Origin: an uncultured Clostridia bacterium
Lineage (GTDB): Bacteria > Bacillota > Clostridia > TANB77 > CAG-508
Direction of reading: 5' to 3'
Assembly (NCBI GenBank): GCA_948505485.1
Contig: CAOPQH010000002.1
Coordinates: 1 to 33,103 of the forward strand
Length of the DNA: 33,103 nucleotides
Shown here: positions 6,801 through 13,919 of the stretch, piece after piece
Layout of the letters: every line of letters starts with the position of its first letter
How positions within the stretch are numbered: the first letter of the stretch is position 1
Notes under the pieces: generated by a model
What the model was told of the DNA's origin: nothing
The model's database searches: none
What the model saw: only the letters and a program-made list of their open reading frames with translations
Program-made: the position numbers and the translations under genes

Positions 6801-6829
6801 ATTATAAATTATTTTATTACATTTGTCAA
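6801..6829 (-). promoter_or_regulatory. Consensus sigma-A promoter of the toxin-antitoxin locus
   Basis: TTGACA (6829-6824), a 17-base spacer and TATAAT (6806-6801) on the minus strand match the housekeeping consensus at every position. Transcription would start near 6794 and read through the palindrome, the repeats, the leaky hairpin and toxN. Confidence 0.9.
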
Positions 6830-6846
6830 TTACTTTTACGTTAACT

Positions 6847-6871
6847 TTTGAGGTCCATTTGAAACCTCAAA
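6847..6871 (-). terminator. Second hairpin downstream of the MBL-fold gene
   Basis: TTTGAGGT and ACCTCAAA form an 8-bp stem separating the MBL-fold gene from the toxin-antitoxin promoter 18 bases further on. It partly overlaps the preceding hairpin, so the two may be alternative folds. Confidence 0.5.
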
Positions 6872-6900
6872 GCAGTTTATACATAATGTTACACTGCTTT
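6869..6900 (-). terminator. Terminator-like hairpin at the end of the MBL-fold gene
   Basis: AAAGCAGT and ACTGCTTT pair across a 16-base loop and abut the stop codon. The large loop and short T tract make this moderate evidence only. Confidence 0.5.
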
Positions 6901-7559
6901 TATTCTATTTCTATACTTTCATCATTTTCTAATATTTCATATTCAACTTCATTTTTATCAAACATTTCTTTTACAAATTCAAAATCTACAGGATATTTAG
7001 GACTATCTGCATGTAGTGGTATTACTAATTTTGCATCAGTTTCTTTTGCAAATAATGAGGCTTCAAAAGCTCCCATTACTACTCCATAATCTGAAACTGG
7101 AATACATAAAACATCACATTTATATTCATTTTGGAAACAAATAGTATCGCTTGTTATATATACTCTCGTTTCGCCATCATCTATTATATATCCAATATTT
7201 TCAATAACCTTTGCTCCTGTTTTCATTATTGGTATATACCCATGTTCAGCATGTACTACTTCTATTTTTATTTTGTTTTCTACATTAATCATATCATTTT
7301 CTTTAACAATATTTATATCTAATGTTGGATGAGCATTTTTAACTTCATTACTTGAATAAACTTTAATATTTTTATCTAATTTTTCTAACACCTCTGTATT
7401 GCAATGGTCTCGATGTTTGTGTGTTATTAAAATTATATCTACAGTATTCCATATATCAAAATACTCCTCTTTATATTTTAAATTTCCTGGATCTACCAAT
7501 ATTTTCTTATCCTTTGTTTCTATTAATAAACATGATTGTGGAAATTTTGTAATTTTCAT
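6900..7559 (-). CDS. MBL-fold metal-dependent hydrolase, UlaG-like
   Basis: 219 residues, the length of short UlaG/UPF0173-type proteins. The metallo-beta-lactamase fold is shown by LLIETKDKKILVDPG near the N-terminus, the metal-binding HKHRDH at 47-52 (HxHxDH), a histidine in VVHAEHGYIP (about 103-112), Asp in YITSDTICF and a late His in VIPLHADSPKYP. So a two-metal hydrolase site is complete. Substrate is unknown; related proteins act on phosphodiesters, lactones or phosphosugars. It is cytoplasmic, without signal peptide. It sits alone between the toxin-antitoxin locus and ligA. Confidence 0.85.
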   Translation of the reverse strand: MKITKFPQSCLLIETKDKKILVDPGNLKYKEEYFDIWNTVDIILITHKHRDHCNTEVLEKLDKNIKVYSSNEVKNAHPTLDINIVKENDMINVENKIKIEVVHAEHGYIPIMKTGAKVIENIGYIIDDGETRVYITSDTICFQNEYKCDVLCIPVSDYGVVMGAFEASLFAKETDAKLVIPLHADSPKYPVDFEFVKEMFDKNEVEYEILENDESIEIE

Positions 7560-7592
7560 AATTTATCAAATCCTTTCTTTTATTAAACTTTA

Positions 7593-7682
7593 TTAATTGT
7601 ATTTATTATTATCAAATATATCTAAAGAATATATATTGTTGTTTTCAATGTCATAAATTGTAACAATTTTTCTTTTATTCAT
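7593..7682 (-). CDS. Possible 29-residue peptide gene
   Basis: An ATG at 7682 with GGGGA close upstream opens 29 codons (MNKRKIVTIYDIENN at the start) before TAA. The sequence has an ordinary mix of hydrophobic and charged residues, but the spacer is only 150 bases and AT-rich, so it may be chance. It has no recognisable homologue. Confidence 0.25.
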   Translation of the reverse strand: MNKRKIVTIYDIENNNIYSLDIFDNNKYN

Positions 7683-7709
7683 ACATCCCCTATTATATTT
7701 TATTTATTT

Positions 7710-7964
7710 TTAATCATTGACATTCCAGTCATTTGCAACTTTATACTCTATATCTTCCATATACGGAAAAATCTCTTTAACACGCTTTAATGTAAGCATT
7801 GACATTTTAGGCTGTGGATTTTTAGGATTGTCTGATAATAATTTTTGAGTATAACAATTTCTCGCTGTTTTAAACAATACATATCTATTATTTACATAGG
7901 TATAATATATTTGATACCCATTTTTTAAGTCTAGCCACATATTTTCAAATGTATATCCTTCCAT
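7710..7964 (-). CDS. Small hypothetical protein coupled to ligA
   Basis: 84 residues from the ATG at 7964, which has GGAGA six bases upstream; an earlier ATG at 7979 overlaps the ligA stop as TAATG and would add five residues. Either way it is translationally coupled to ligA. I do not recognise the family. It has no membrane segment or metal motif; Y, N and K are common. Visible segments are EGYTFENMWLDLKNGYQIYY, then KTARNCYTQKLL and a C-terminal EIFPYMEDIEYKVANDW. A related tail may lie decayed at 5783-5881. Confidence 0.65.
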   Translation of the reverse strand: MEGYTFENMWLDLKNGYQIYYTYVNNRYVLFKTARNCYTQKLLSDNPKNPQPKMSMLTLKRVKEIFPYMEDIEYKVANDWNVND

Positions 7965-7978
7965 AATTTCTCCTAACA

Positions 7979-9976
7979 TTATTTTATCATTTCTTTAAAT
8001 TCTTCTTCTGTAATTATTTTTGTTCCTAATTTTTCTGCTTTGACTAATTTGCTTCCTGCGTCTTCTCCTGCTAACAAATAAGTTGTTTTTTTAGATACAG
8101 AACTTGAAACTTTACCTCCAAATTTTTCTATTATATCACTTGCCTCATCTCTTGTGTATTCTTCTAATGAACCTGTTAACACAAATGTCATTCCTTCAAA
8201 TCTATTATCAGTATTATCATCTTCTTCTACTTTTGTATTAACACCAGAATTTTTAAGTTTTTTTATTAAGTCTTTAGTTTGATTTTCACTAAAAAATTCT
8301 ACAATACTATTTGCCATTATTTCTCCTACATCTTCGATTAAACTTAAAGATTCGAATGATGCATTTTGCAGATTTTCTATTGTTTTGTATCTTTTTGCTA
8401 AATTCTTTGCAGCTTTTACTCCAACATGCCTTATTCCTAATGCTGTTATTAATCTATATAATTCATTATTTTTGCTAGCATTTATACTATCTATAAGATT
8501 TTGCGCAAATTTATCTCCCTTTTTCTTTAGTGATGCTATATCTTCAAAAGTTAATGTATAAATATCTGCAATATTTTTTATTAATCCTTTATCTAATAAT
8601 TGCCCTATAATATTTTCGCCTAAACCGTCAATATTCATTGCTTCTCTTGAAACAAAATGGACTAAGTTTCTATATAATTTTGCGGGACATTCTATTCCTG
8701 TACATCTTATTGCCACTTCTCCTTCTTCTCTTACTGCTTTTGCTCCACATACTGGGCAATACTCTGGCATATTAAATTCTATTTCTGTACCATCTCTTTT
8801 TTCTTTTACAACTTCTACTATTTCAGGAATTACATCTCCTGCCTTTTGAATAACGACTGTATCTCCTATTTTTAGGTTTTTGTCTTTTATAAAATCTTCA
8901 TTATGAAGTGTTGTTTTAGATATTGTAGATCCTGCAACCTTTACTGGTTCTAATATTGCCATTGGAGTTATTACTCCTGTTCTTCCTACATTACATATTA
9001 TATCTTTTAATTTAGTTTGCTTTTTTTCTGGTGGATATTTATATGCAGTAGCCCATTTGGGTACTTTAGATGTTGTTCCCAATATCTCTCTAAATTTAAG
9101 ATTATCTACTTTTACAACTGCTCCATCTATTCCAAATGTTAATTTTTCTCTGTCTTCTCCTATTTTATTAATAGCATTTAATACTTCTTTTATGTTGTTA
9201 CAGTATATTCTGACAGGATTTACATTAAATCCTTGTTCTTCTAAGTAATTTAATTCTTCAAAATGAGATTCAAATTCTTTCCCTTCTATTTTTTGAACAT
9301 TAAAAATATATATATCTAAAGGTCTTTTAGCTGTAATTTCACTATCTAATTGTCTTAATGAACCTGCTGCCGCATTACGAGCATTCGCAAACAACTCCTC
9401 TTCATTTTCTTCTCTTTCTTGATTCATTTTTTCAAAATCAGCTTTTGATATAAAGACTTCTCCTCTTACAGTTATATTTATTTTATCTTTTAGCTTTTGA
9501 GGAATAGTTTTTATAGTTTTTAAATTTTCTGTTATATCTTCTCCAACAAGTCCATTTCCTCTTGTTGCTCCTCTTACTAAAATTCCATCTTTGTATTCAA
9601 GTGCAGCTGATAGACCATCTATTTTGGTTTCTACTACATAGTTTAATTCTATATCATTTTCTATTGCTTGCTTAGAAACCCTTTCATCAAATTCTTTTAC
9701 TTCTTTAAAACTAAATACATCTTGCAAGCTTTGTAATGGTACTTCATGTTCTACTTTTTTAAAGCCTTCTTTTACATGACCTCCAACTTTTTTAGTTAAT
9801 GAATCTTTAGAAGAATATTCTGGATATTCTTTTTCTAAATTTCGTAATTCTACCATAAGCATATCATATTCAAAATCAGAAATTTCTGGTTTATCATCAT
9901 CATAATATTTTTTTGCATGATATTGTGTAGTTTTTTGTAAATATTCTATTCTTTCCTTTGCTTGCTTTTTATTCAT
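7979..9976 (-). CDS. ligA: NAD-dependent DNA ligase LigA
   Basis: 665 residues, full length for LigA, which seals nicks in replication and repair using NAD. Domains in order: Ia (about 1-70, with YHAKKYYDDDKP), adenylation domain with the nucleophile Lys118 in ETKIDG and GATRGNG downstream, OB fold (about 320-400, KYPPEKKQTKL and VGRTGVITP), a four-Cys zinc finger (CPVCG ... CTGIECPAK), helix-hairpin-helix repeats (NIDGLGE, DVGEIMANSI) and a C-terminal BRCT domain (FEGMTFVLTG to the end). Start: AAGGAGAAAATAA before ATG. All expected residues are present. Confidence 0.98.
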   Translation of the reverse strand: MNKKQAKERIEYLQKTTQYHAKKYYDDDKPEISDFEYDMLMVELRNLEKEYPEYSSKDSLTKKVGGHVKEGFKKVEHEVPLQSLQDVFSFKEVKEFDERVSKQAIENDIELNYVVETKIDGLSAALEYKDGILVRGATRGNGLVGEDITENLKTIKTIPQKLKDKINITVRGEVFISKADFEKMNQEREENEEELFANARNAAAGSLRQLDSEITAKRPLDIYIFNVQKIEGKEFESHFEELNYLEEQGFNVNPVRIYCNNIKEVLNAINKIGEDREKLTFGIDGAVVKVDNLKFREILGTTSKVPKWATAYKYPPEKKQTKLKDIICNVGRTGVITPMAILEPVKVAGSTISKTTLHNEDFIKDKNLKIGDTVVIQKAGDVIPEIVEVVKEKRDGTEIEFNMPEYCPVCGAKAVREEGEVAIRCTGIECPAKLYRNLVHFVSREAMNIDGLGENIIGQLLDKGLIKNIADIYTLTFEDIASLKKKGDKFAQNLIDSINASKNNELYRLITALGIRHVGVKAAKNLAKRYKTIENLQNASFESLSLIEDVGEIMANSIVEFFSENQTKDLIKKLKNSGVNTKVEEDDNTDNRFEGMTFVLTGSLEEYTRDEASDIIEKFGGKVSSSVSKKTTYLLAGEDAGSKLVKAEKLGTKIITEEEFKEMIK

Positions 9977-10004
9977 TTATTTTCTCCTTGTATAGTTTGA
10001 ACTT

Positions 10005-10010
10005 ATTATA
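10005..10010 (-). promoter_or_regulatory. Possible -10 element of ligA
   Basis: TATAAT stands about 30 bases upstream of the ligA start codon, preceded at 17 bases by TTTATT, a poor -35 box. AT-rich surroundings make this weak. Confidence 0.35.
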
Positions 10011-10090
10011 TACAATTTTATAAAAAAAATAAAGTAAAATGTGTTAATAACTTATATTTTTTAATTATTATGTTTTATTTACTTAAAAAC

Positions 10091-10128
10091 AAAAAAGGAA
10101 CAAAACTTTTTTTGTTTTGCCCTTTTTT
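10091..10128 (-). terminator. Rho-independent terminator of the sortase gene
   Basis: On the minus strand AAAAAAGG and CCTTTTTT flank an inner CAAAA/TTTTG stem with small internal loops, and the T-rich 3' side gives the tract. It lies about twelve bases beyond the stop of the sortase gene. Confidence 0.8.
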
Positions 10129-10140
10129 ATTATTCTAATT

Positions 10141-10806
10141 TTATTGATCTTCATCAGCTTTTGCCCAGATTATAATTCTTGTGCTACTATCATCATTGCA
10201 TGTTGATAATGATATTTCTCTTGCGCCATTTGTATTTCTAGTCATATACTCTGTATCTTCTGGTGTTGTTTCATATTTATTGTATATAGTATATGTAAGT
10301 TTATTTCCATCTAAATCTGTTATATATATTTTATCTCCATTTGATAATTTTTTATTATTAGAGAAAAATAATCCATTTCTATAATTGTGTCCTACTATTA
10401 CAGTATTGCCTGGTTGGTTTGGTCCTGGTCCATATAAAACTGCAACTGCAACTTCAATTGATTTTTTTGTTACTTTTTCAAGTATTGGATATTTTACTTG
10501 AGTTTTTGGGATTTCTATTGTTCCTAAAACATTAAATCCTTTATATGTTACTTTTCTCTTTCCTGTTGTTGTTCCTGATGATTCAATTTGATTTAATGCA
10601 TTTGGATCTCCTTCTGTATTATCTGAGTCATCAGAATCTTGTATAGACATATCTTGTGCAAAAGAGTCTACAAATTCTTCTGTATCTTTTGATATAAAAT
10701 GTTTTTGATAAGCATCATATGCAAAAAATCCCACTAAACCTACTATTGCTATTATTACTACTACTAATAATGCTGTTAGAAGATTACTATATTTACTATC
10801 AAACAT
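10141..10806 (-). CDS. Sortase (class uncertain)
   Basis: 221 residues from the ATG at 10806, chosen because GGAGG lies eight bases upstream; an ATG ten codons earlier has no ribosome binding site. Sortases are extracellular transpeptidases that cut a sorting motif and join proteins to the wall or to each other. Residues about 9-29 are a signal-anchor helix (TALLVVVIIAIVGLVGFFAY), then a spacer rich in D and S, then the catalytic barrel with TVIVGHNY (His140), LSTCNDD (Cys203) and Arg210 in STRIIIWA, so the His-Cys-Arg triad is complete. The short TLxTC-like site and small size are most like classes D or E of clostridia. No LPxTG-type substrate lies in the window. Confidence 0.9.
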   Translation of the reverse strand: MFDSKYSNLLTALLVVVIIAIVGLVGFFAYDAYQKHFISKDTEEFVDSFAQDMSIQDSDDSDNTEGDPNALNQIESSGTTTGKRKVTYKGFNVLGTIEIPKTQVKYPILEKVTKKSIEVAVAVLYGPGPNQPGNTVIVGHNYRNGLFFSNNKKLSNGDKIYITDLDGNKLTYTIYNKYETTPEDTEYMTRNTNGAREISLSTCNDDSSTRIIIWAKADEDQ

Positions 10807-10844
10807 ATTATTTACCTCCACTTTTGTATTATACACCTATTTAT

Positions 10845-10873
10845 ATTATAACATATGTTATTAATTTTGTGTA
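10845..10873 (-). promoter_or_regulatory. Extended -10 promoter of the sortase gene
   Basis: TACACA (10873-10868), a 17-base spacer and TATAAT (10850-10845) with TGT directly before it. A second TATAAT stands about 17 bases further downstream, so the start point is uncertain. Confidence 0.5.
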
Positions 10874-10889
10874 TAGTTTATTTGTAAAA

Positions 10890-11237
10890 TTATCCTACTA
10901 TTTTTTCTCCTAATGGCTTTCCTGCTAATAAATGGAAATGTAAATGCATGACCTCTTGTCCTCCATCTTTACCACAATTAACAATTACTCTATATCCTTT
11001 ATCTTTAAATTGTTGGTCTTCTGCTATTTTATTTATAACCATATATATTTTTCCAATTATTTTTTCATCATCTTCTTCAATATTAGCTAAACTGTCTATA
11101 TGTTTTTTAGGTATTACTAAAATATGAATTGGTGCTGCTGGTTGAATATCTTTGAATGCTAAAATCTCTTCATCTTCATATACTTTTTCTGATGGAATAT
11201 CTCCATTAATTATTTTACAAAATAAGCAATCTTTCAT
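10890..11237 (-). CDS. HIT family (HinT-like) nucleotide hydrolase
   Basis: 115 residues, the full length of a HinT-type protein. These homodimers hydrolyse AMP-lysine and other purine phosphoramidates. The N-terminus CLFCKIINGDIPS with two cysteines, the central AFKDIQPAAPIHILVIPKKH, and the signature MHLHFHLLAG (His98, His100, His102) are all present. AAAGGAAT precedes the ATG. It lies downstream of alaS with a repeat-filled spacer between, so it is probably on the same transcript. Confidence 0.95.
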   Translation of the reverse strand: MKDCLFCKIINGDIPSEKVYEDEEILAFKDIQPAAPIHILVIPKKHIDSLANIEEDDEKIIGKIYMVINKIAEDQQFKDKGYRVIVNCGKDGGQEVMHLHFHLLAGKPLGEKIVG

Positions 11238-11280
11238 TTTTATTATTCCTTTCTAATTTTAAAAATCTAAAATTTGAAAT

Positions 11281-11370
11281 TGGAAGTAGAAAGTCAGAGG
11301 TCGGATGTCAGATGTTGGAAGTTAGAACTAATAGTTCTATTTCACCGACTTCTACTTCAACTAACCTCTA
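11281..11370. repeat. Heptamer-type intergenic repeat, copy 1 (alaS-hit spacer)
   Basis: The left half is a run of 7-nt units of the form GARGTYR (AGAGGTC, GGATGTC, AGATGTT, GGAAGTT). The right half carries the complement (GACTTCTACTTCAACTAACC), so the region can fold on itself. The same units recur in five spacers of the ribosomal cluster. Confidence 0.7.
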
Positions 11371-13119
11371 TTATTCTAAAATTGCCTTAATACGCCTTAT
11401 ACCTGCTGAACTTGCCTCTTCTTTTTTGATTTTGAATTTTCCTATTTCACTTGTATTTCTTACATGAGGTCCTCCACATAGTTCTTTAGAAATATTTCCT
11501 ATTTTATATACAGTAACAATATCTGGATATTTTTCAATGAACATACATTCAGCGCCTGATTTTATAGCTTCTTCTTTTGTCATTTCTTCTATAGTAACTG
11601 GAAGCTCTGCTTGTATCCACTCATTTACTAAATCTTCTGTTTTTTTCTTTTCTTCATCTGTTAATTTATGGTCACAATTAAAATCAAATCTCATTCTTTC
11701 TGTTGTTATGTTTGAGCCACGTTGATGAGTATCTGGACCTAATACAACTTTTAATGCTGCATTTAATAAGTGTGTTGCTGTATGATATGCTACTGTAACT
11801 TCATTTTGTTCTGCTAATCCACCTTTAAATTTTTGTTCAGATCCTTGTCTTGATTTTTCTTGATGTTCTTTAAATAATTTGTCAAATTCTTGTATATCAA
11901 CTGTCAATTTATTTTCTTCTGCTAATTCTTTTGTAACTTCTGGAGGAAATCCATAAGTATCATATAATTTAAATACTACTTTTCCACTTATTAATTTTTC
12001 TCCATTTTGAATTGCTTTATTCATTTCTTTATTAAATTCTTTTTCGCCATATGCAAGTGTTTTAACAAATTTATTTTTTTCTTCTATTATTGTATTTTTT
12101 ATGATTTCGAAATTATTTTCTAATTCTGGATACATTTCTTTTAGATTCTGCACATAAATTTCAATTAATGTGGAAATTTCATTTAAGTCTATTTGCAATT
12201 TATTCATATGTCTAATCATTCTACGAATTAATCTTCTTAAAACATATCCTCTATCAACATTACTTGGTCTTCCTCCATCAGATATTATCATCATACTTGA
12301 ACGCAAATGCTCTGCAATTATTCTTCTACTTTCAATATAATCTATTTTTTGTAATTCAAATAGTTTGTCCATTACTGGTTTAAATAATTCTGTATCAAAT
12401 GGCGTTTCTTTTCCTTGTAATAACATAGCCATTCTTTCTAGTCCTAATCCTGTATCAACATTTTTCTGCTTTAATGGTGTTAATTCTCCATTTTCATCTT
12501 TAAAGAATTGCATAAATACATTGTTCCATATTTCAACATATTTACCACAGTCACAATCTGGATTACAATTTTCAGAGCATTTAGGTTTTCCTGTATCATA
12601 AAATATTTCTGTATCACTTCCACAAGGACCTGTTTCTCCTGCTATCCACCAATTGTCTTTTAAGAAATATATATTATTTTTAGATATTCCAGCTTTTTGC
12701 CAGTAAGTTGCTGTTTCTTCATCTTTTTGTAAGACTTCATTTCCTCCAAAAACTGTTATATATAATTTTTCTACTGGTATTTTCAATTCTTTAGTTAAAA
12801 AATCAAAACTCATTTGAATAGATTCTTCTTTAAAATAATCTCCTAAAGACCAGTTTCCTAGCATTTCAAAATATGTTAAATGTCTATTATCTCCAACTTC
12901 GTCAATATCAACTGTTCTGACACACTTTTGAAAATCTGTAAGACGATTTCCCTCTGGATGCTTTTGTCCAAGTAAATAAGGTACAAGAGGTTGCATTCCA
13001 GCTGTATTAAACAATACAGATGGGTCGTTTTCTGGAATTAGTGGTGCACTAGGTATAACTTTGTGACCATGTTTTTCAAAAAATTTTAAATATTTATTTC
13101 TTATATCTATTGCTTTCAT
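11371..13119 (-). CDS. alaS: Alanyl-tRNA synthetase, short form lacking the C-terminal domain
   Basis: 582 residues, against about 870-880 for ordinary bacterial AlaRS. The class II catalytic core is complete: IRNKYLKFFEKHGHKVIPSA, LFNTAGMQPLVPYLLG, FFEMLGNWSLGDYFK-like motif 1-2 region, and motif 3 in DTGLGLERM. The tRNA-recognition helices (about 270-420, with GYVLRRLIRR) follow, then the editing domain with the zinc site HTATH (about 456-460) and CGGPH (about 556-560). The protein stops right there; the C-Ala/dimerization part is missing, with a clean stop and a spacer after it rather than decay. It should charge tRNA-Ala and edit Ser/Gly mischarging. As I recall, such short AlaRS are typical of Patescibacteria and some Clostridia. 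GGAGA precedes the ATG. Confidence 0.93.
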   Translation of the reverse strand: MKAIDIRNKYLKFFEKHGHKVIPSAPLIPENDPSVLFNTAGMQPLVPYLLGQKHPEGNRLTDFQKCVRTVDIDEVGDNRHLTYFEMLGNWSLGDYFKEESIQMSFDFLTKELKIPVEKLYITVFGGNEVLQKDEETATYWQKAGISKNNIYFLKDNWWIAGETGPCGSDTEIFYDTGKPKCSENCNPDCDCGKYVEIWNNVFMQFFKDENGELTPLKQKNVDTGLGLERMAMLLQGKETPFDTELFKPVMDKLFELQKIDYIESRRIIAEHLRSSMMIISDGGRPSNVDRGYVLRRLIRRMIRHMNKLQIDLNEISTLIEIYVQNLKEMYPELENNFEIIKNTIIEEKNKFVKTLAYGEKEFNKEMNKAIQNGEKLISGKVVFKLYDTYGFPPEVTKELAEENKLTVDIQEFDKLFKEHQEKSRQGSEQKFKGGLAEQNEVTVAYHTATHLLNAALKVVLGPDTHQRGSNITTERMRFDFNCDHKLTDEEKKKTEDLVNEWIQAELPVTIEEMTKEEAIKSGAECMFIEKYPDIVTVYKIGNISKELCGGPHVRNTSEIGKFKIKKEEASSAGIRRIKAILE

Positions 13120-13187
13120 ATAATCTCCTCTTAAAATGAATATTTTATATAAGTAATTATTCTATAATTTACTAGTTTTACTAATAA

Positions 13188-13216
13188 ATTATACTTCATA
13201 AAATTTAAAAAAGCAA
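13188..13216 (-). promoter_or_regulatory. Sigma-A-type promoter of alaS
   Basis: TTGCTT (13216-13211), 17 bases, TATAAT (13193-13188). It lies about 70 bases before the start codon. No T-box leader is seen in that leader. Confidence 0.65.
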
Positions 13217-13229
13217 GAAAAATGTAAAA

Positions 13230-13264
13230 GTCAAATGGAGATTTAACTTAAATCTCCATTTGAC
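13230..13264 (-). terminator. Terminator of spoVT containing its stop codon
   Basis: A perfect 15-bp stem (GTCAAATGGAGATTT with AAATCTCCATTTGAC) has a 5-base loop; the spoVT stop codon straddles its loop. The minus strand continues TTTTACATTTTTC. The stem therefore encodes the last codons of the protein. Confidence 0.85.
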
Positions 13265-13802
13265 TACCTAAAAATGTTGCAGCAGATTGTGCTACTTTTT
13301 TCTCAACATCATTCATTTTTGTTTTTGACTCTTTTGACATTAAAATAACTGTACCAATTGTATCTCCATTAGAAATTATTGGATACACAACTTGTGAATT
13401 ATATTTTCTTTCATTTGTATCATTTTTTGTAATAGGCATAGATAGATCACTATTTTCTTTACTTGTATATACTTCTTTATCTTCCATTAATTGTTCTAAT
13501 TCTTCACTTATATCTTGCTCTAAAAATTCTTTTTTAGATCCTCCTGATACTGCAATTACTGTATCTTTATCTGTTATACAAGCTATATGTCCTGTTGTTT
13601 TTGATAATGTTTCTGCATAACCTGATGCAAATTCTGAAAGTTCTCCTATAGGAGAATATTTTTTTAATATTACTTGACCTTCTCTGTCTGTAAATATTTC
13701 TAATGGGTCGCCTTCTTTTATACGTAATGTTTTTCTTATTTCTTTTGGTATAACTACTCTACCTAAATCATCTATTCTTCTTACAACTCCAGTTGCTTTC
13801 AT
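13248..13802 (-). CDS. spoVT: Stage V sporulation regulator SpoVT
   Basis: 184 residues, close to the usual 178. SpoVT acts in the forespore, tuning sigma-G genes late in sporulation. The N-terminal AbrB swapped-hairpin domain (MKATGVVRRIDDLGRVVIP through ILKKYSP, residues 1-52) is nearly identical to the family pattern; the rest is a GAF-like domain (about 58-184: HIACITDKDTVIAVSGGS, VYPIISNGDTIGTVIL, AATFLGSQMEI). AAGGAGG lies seven bases before the ATG. A sigma-G-like promoter upstream fits a forespore role. The gene marks the host as a spore former. Confidence 0.96.
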   Translation of the reverse strand: MKATGVVRRIDDLGRVVIPKEIRKTLRIKEGDPLEIFTDREGQVILKKYSPIGELSEFASGYAETLSKTTGHIACITDKDTVIAVSGGSKKEFLEQDISEELEQLMEDKEVYTSKENSDLSMPITKNDTNERKYNSQVVYPIISNGDTIGTVILMSKESKTKMNDVEKKVAQSAATFLGSQMEI

Positions 13803-13833
13803 AATATTCCTCCTTATTTTATTTTCATAATCT

Positions 13834-13862
13834 TATTATGTCAAATAAGGAAAATTTTATGC
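13834..13862 (-). promoter_or_regulatory. Sigma-G-like promoter of spoVT
   Basis: GCATA (13862-13858), 17 bases, CATAATA (13840-13834) matches the sigma-G pattern (GHATR, 17-18, CATNHTA). The predicted start, near 13826, leaves the ribosome binding site in a short leader. An overlapping TTGACA-17-TAAAAT would begin transcription within the ribosome binding site. Confidence 0.7.
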
Positions 13863-13890
13863 ATTTTTTATTTTTAATTCATATGAATGT

Positions 13891-13919
13891 AAAAAAGTAG
13901 CAATGATTGCTACTTTTTT
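13891..13919 (-). terminator. Terminator of the KAP NTPase gene
   Basis: A perfect 13-bp stem AAAAAAGTAGCAA/TTGCTACTTTTTT with loop TGA overlaps the stop codon and supplies its own T tract. Confidence 0.85.

Noticed and set aside
13120..13187. T-box riboswitch before alaS
   Set aside because: The leader is only about 70 bases, with no T-box sequence and no terminator-antiterminator pair.
13812..13854. TTGACA-17-TAAAAT as the main spoVT promoter
   Set aside because: Its start point would fall in the ribosome binding site; the overlapping sigma-G match fits the gene's role better.
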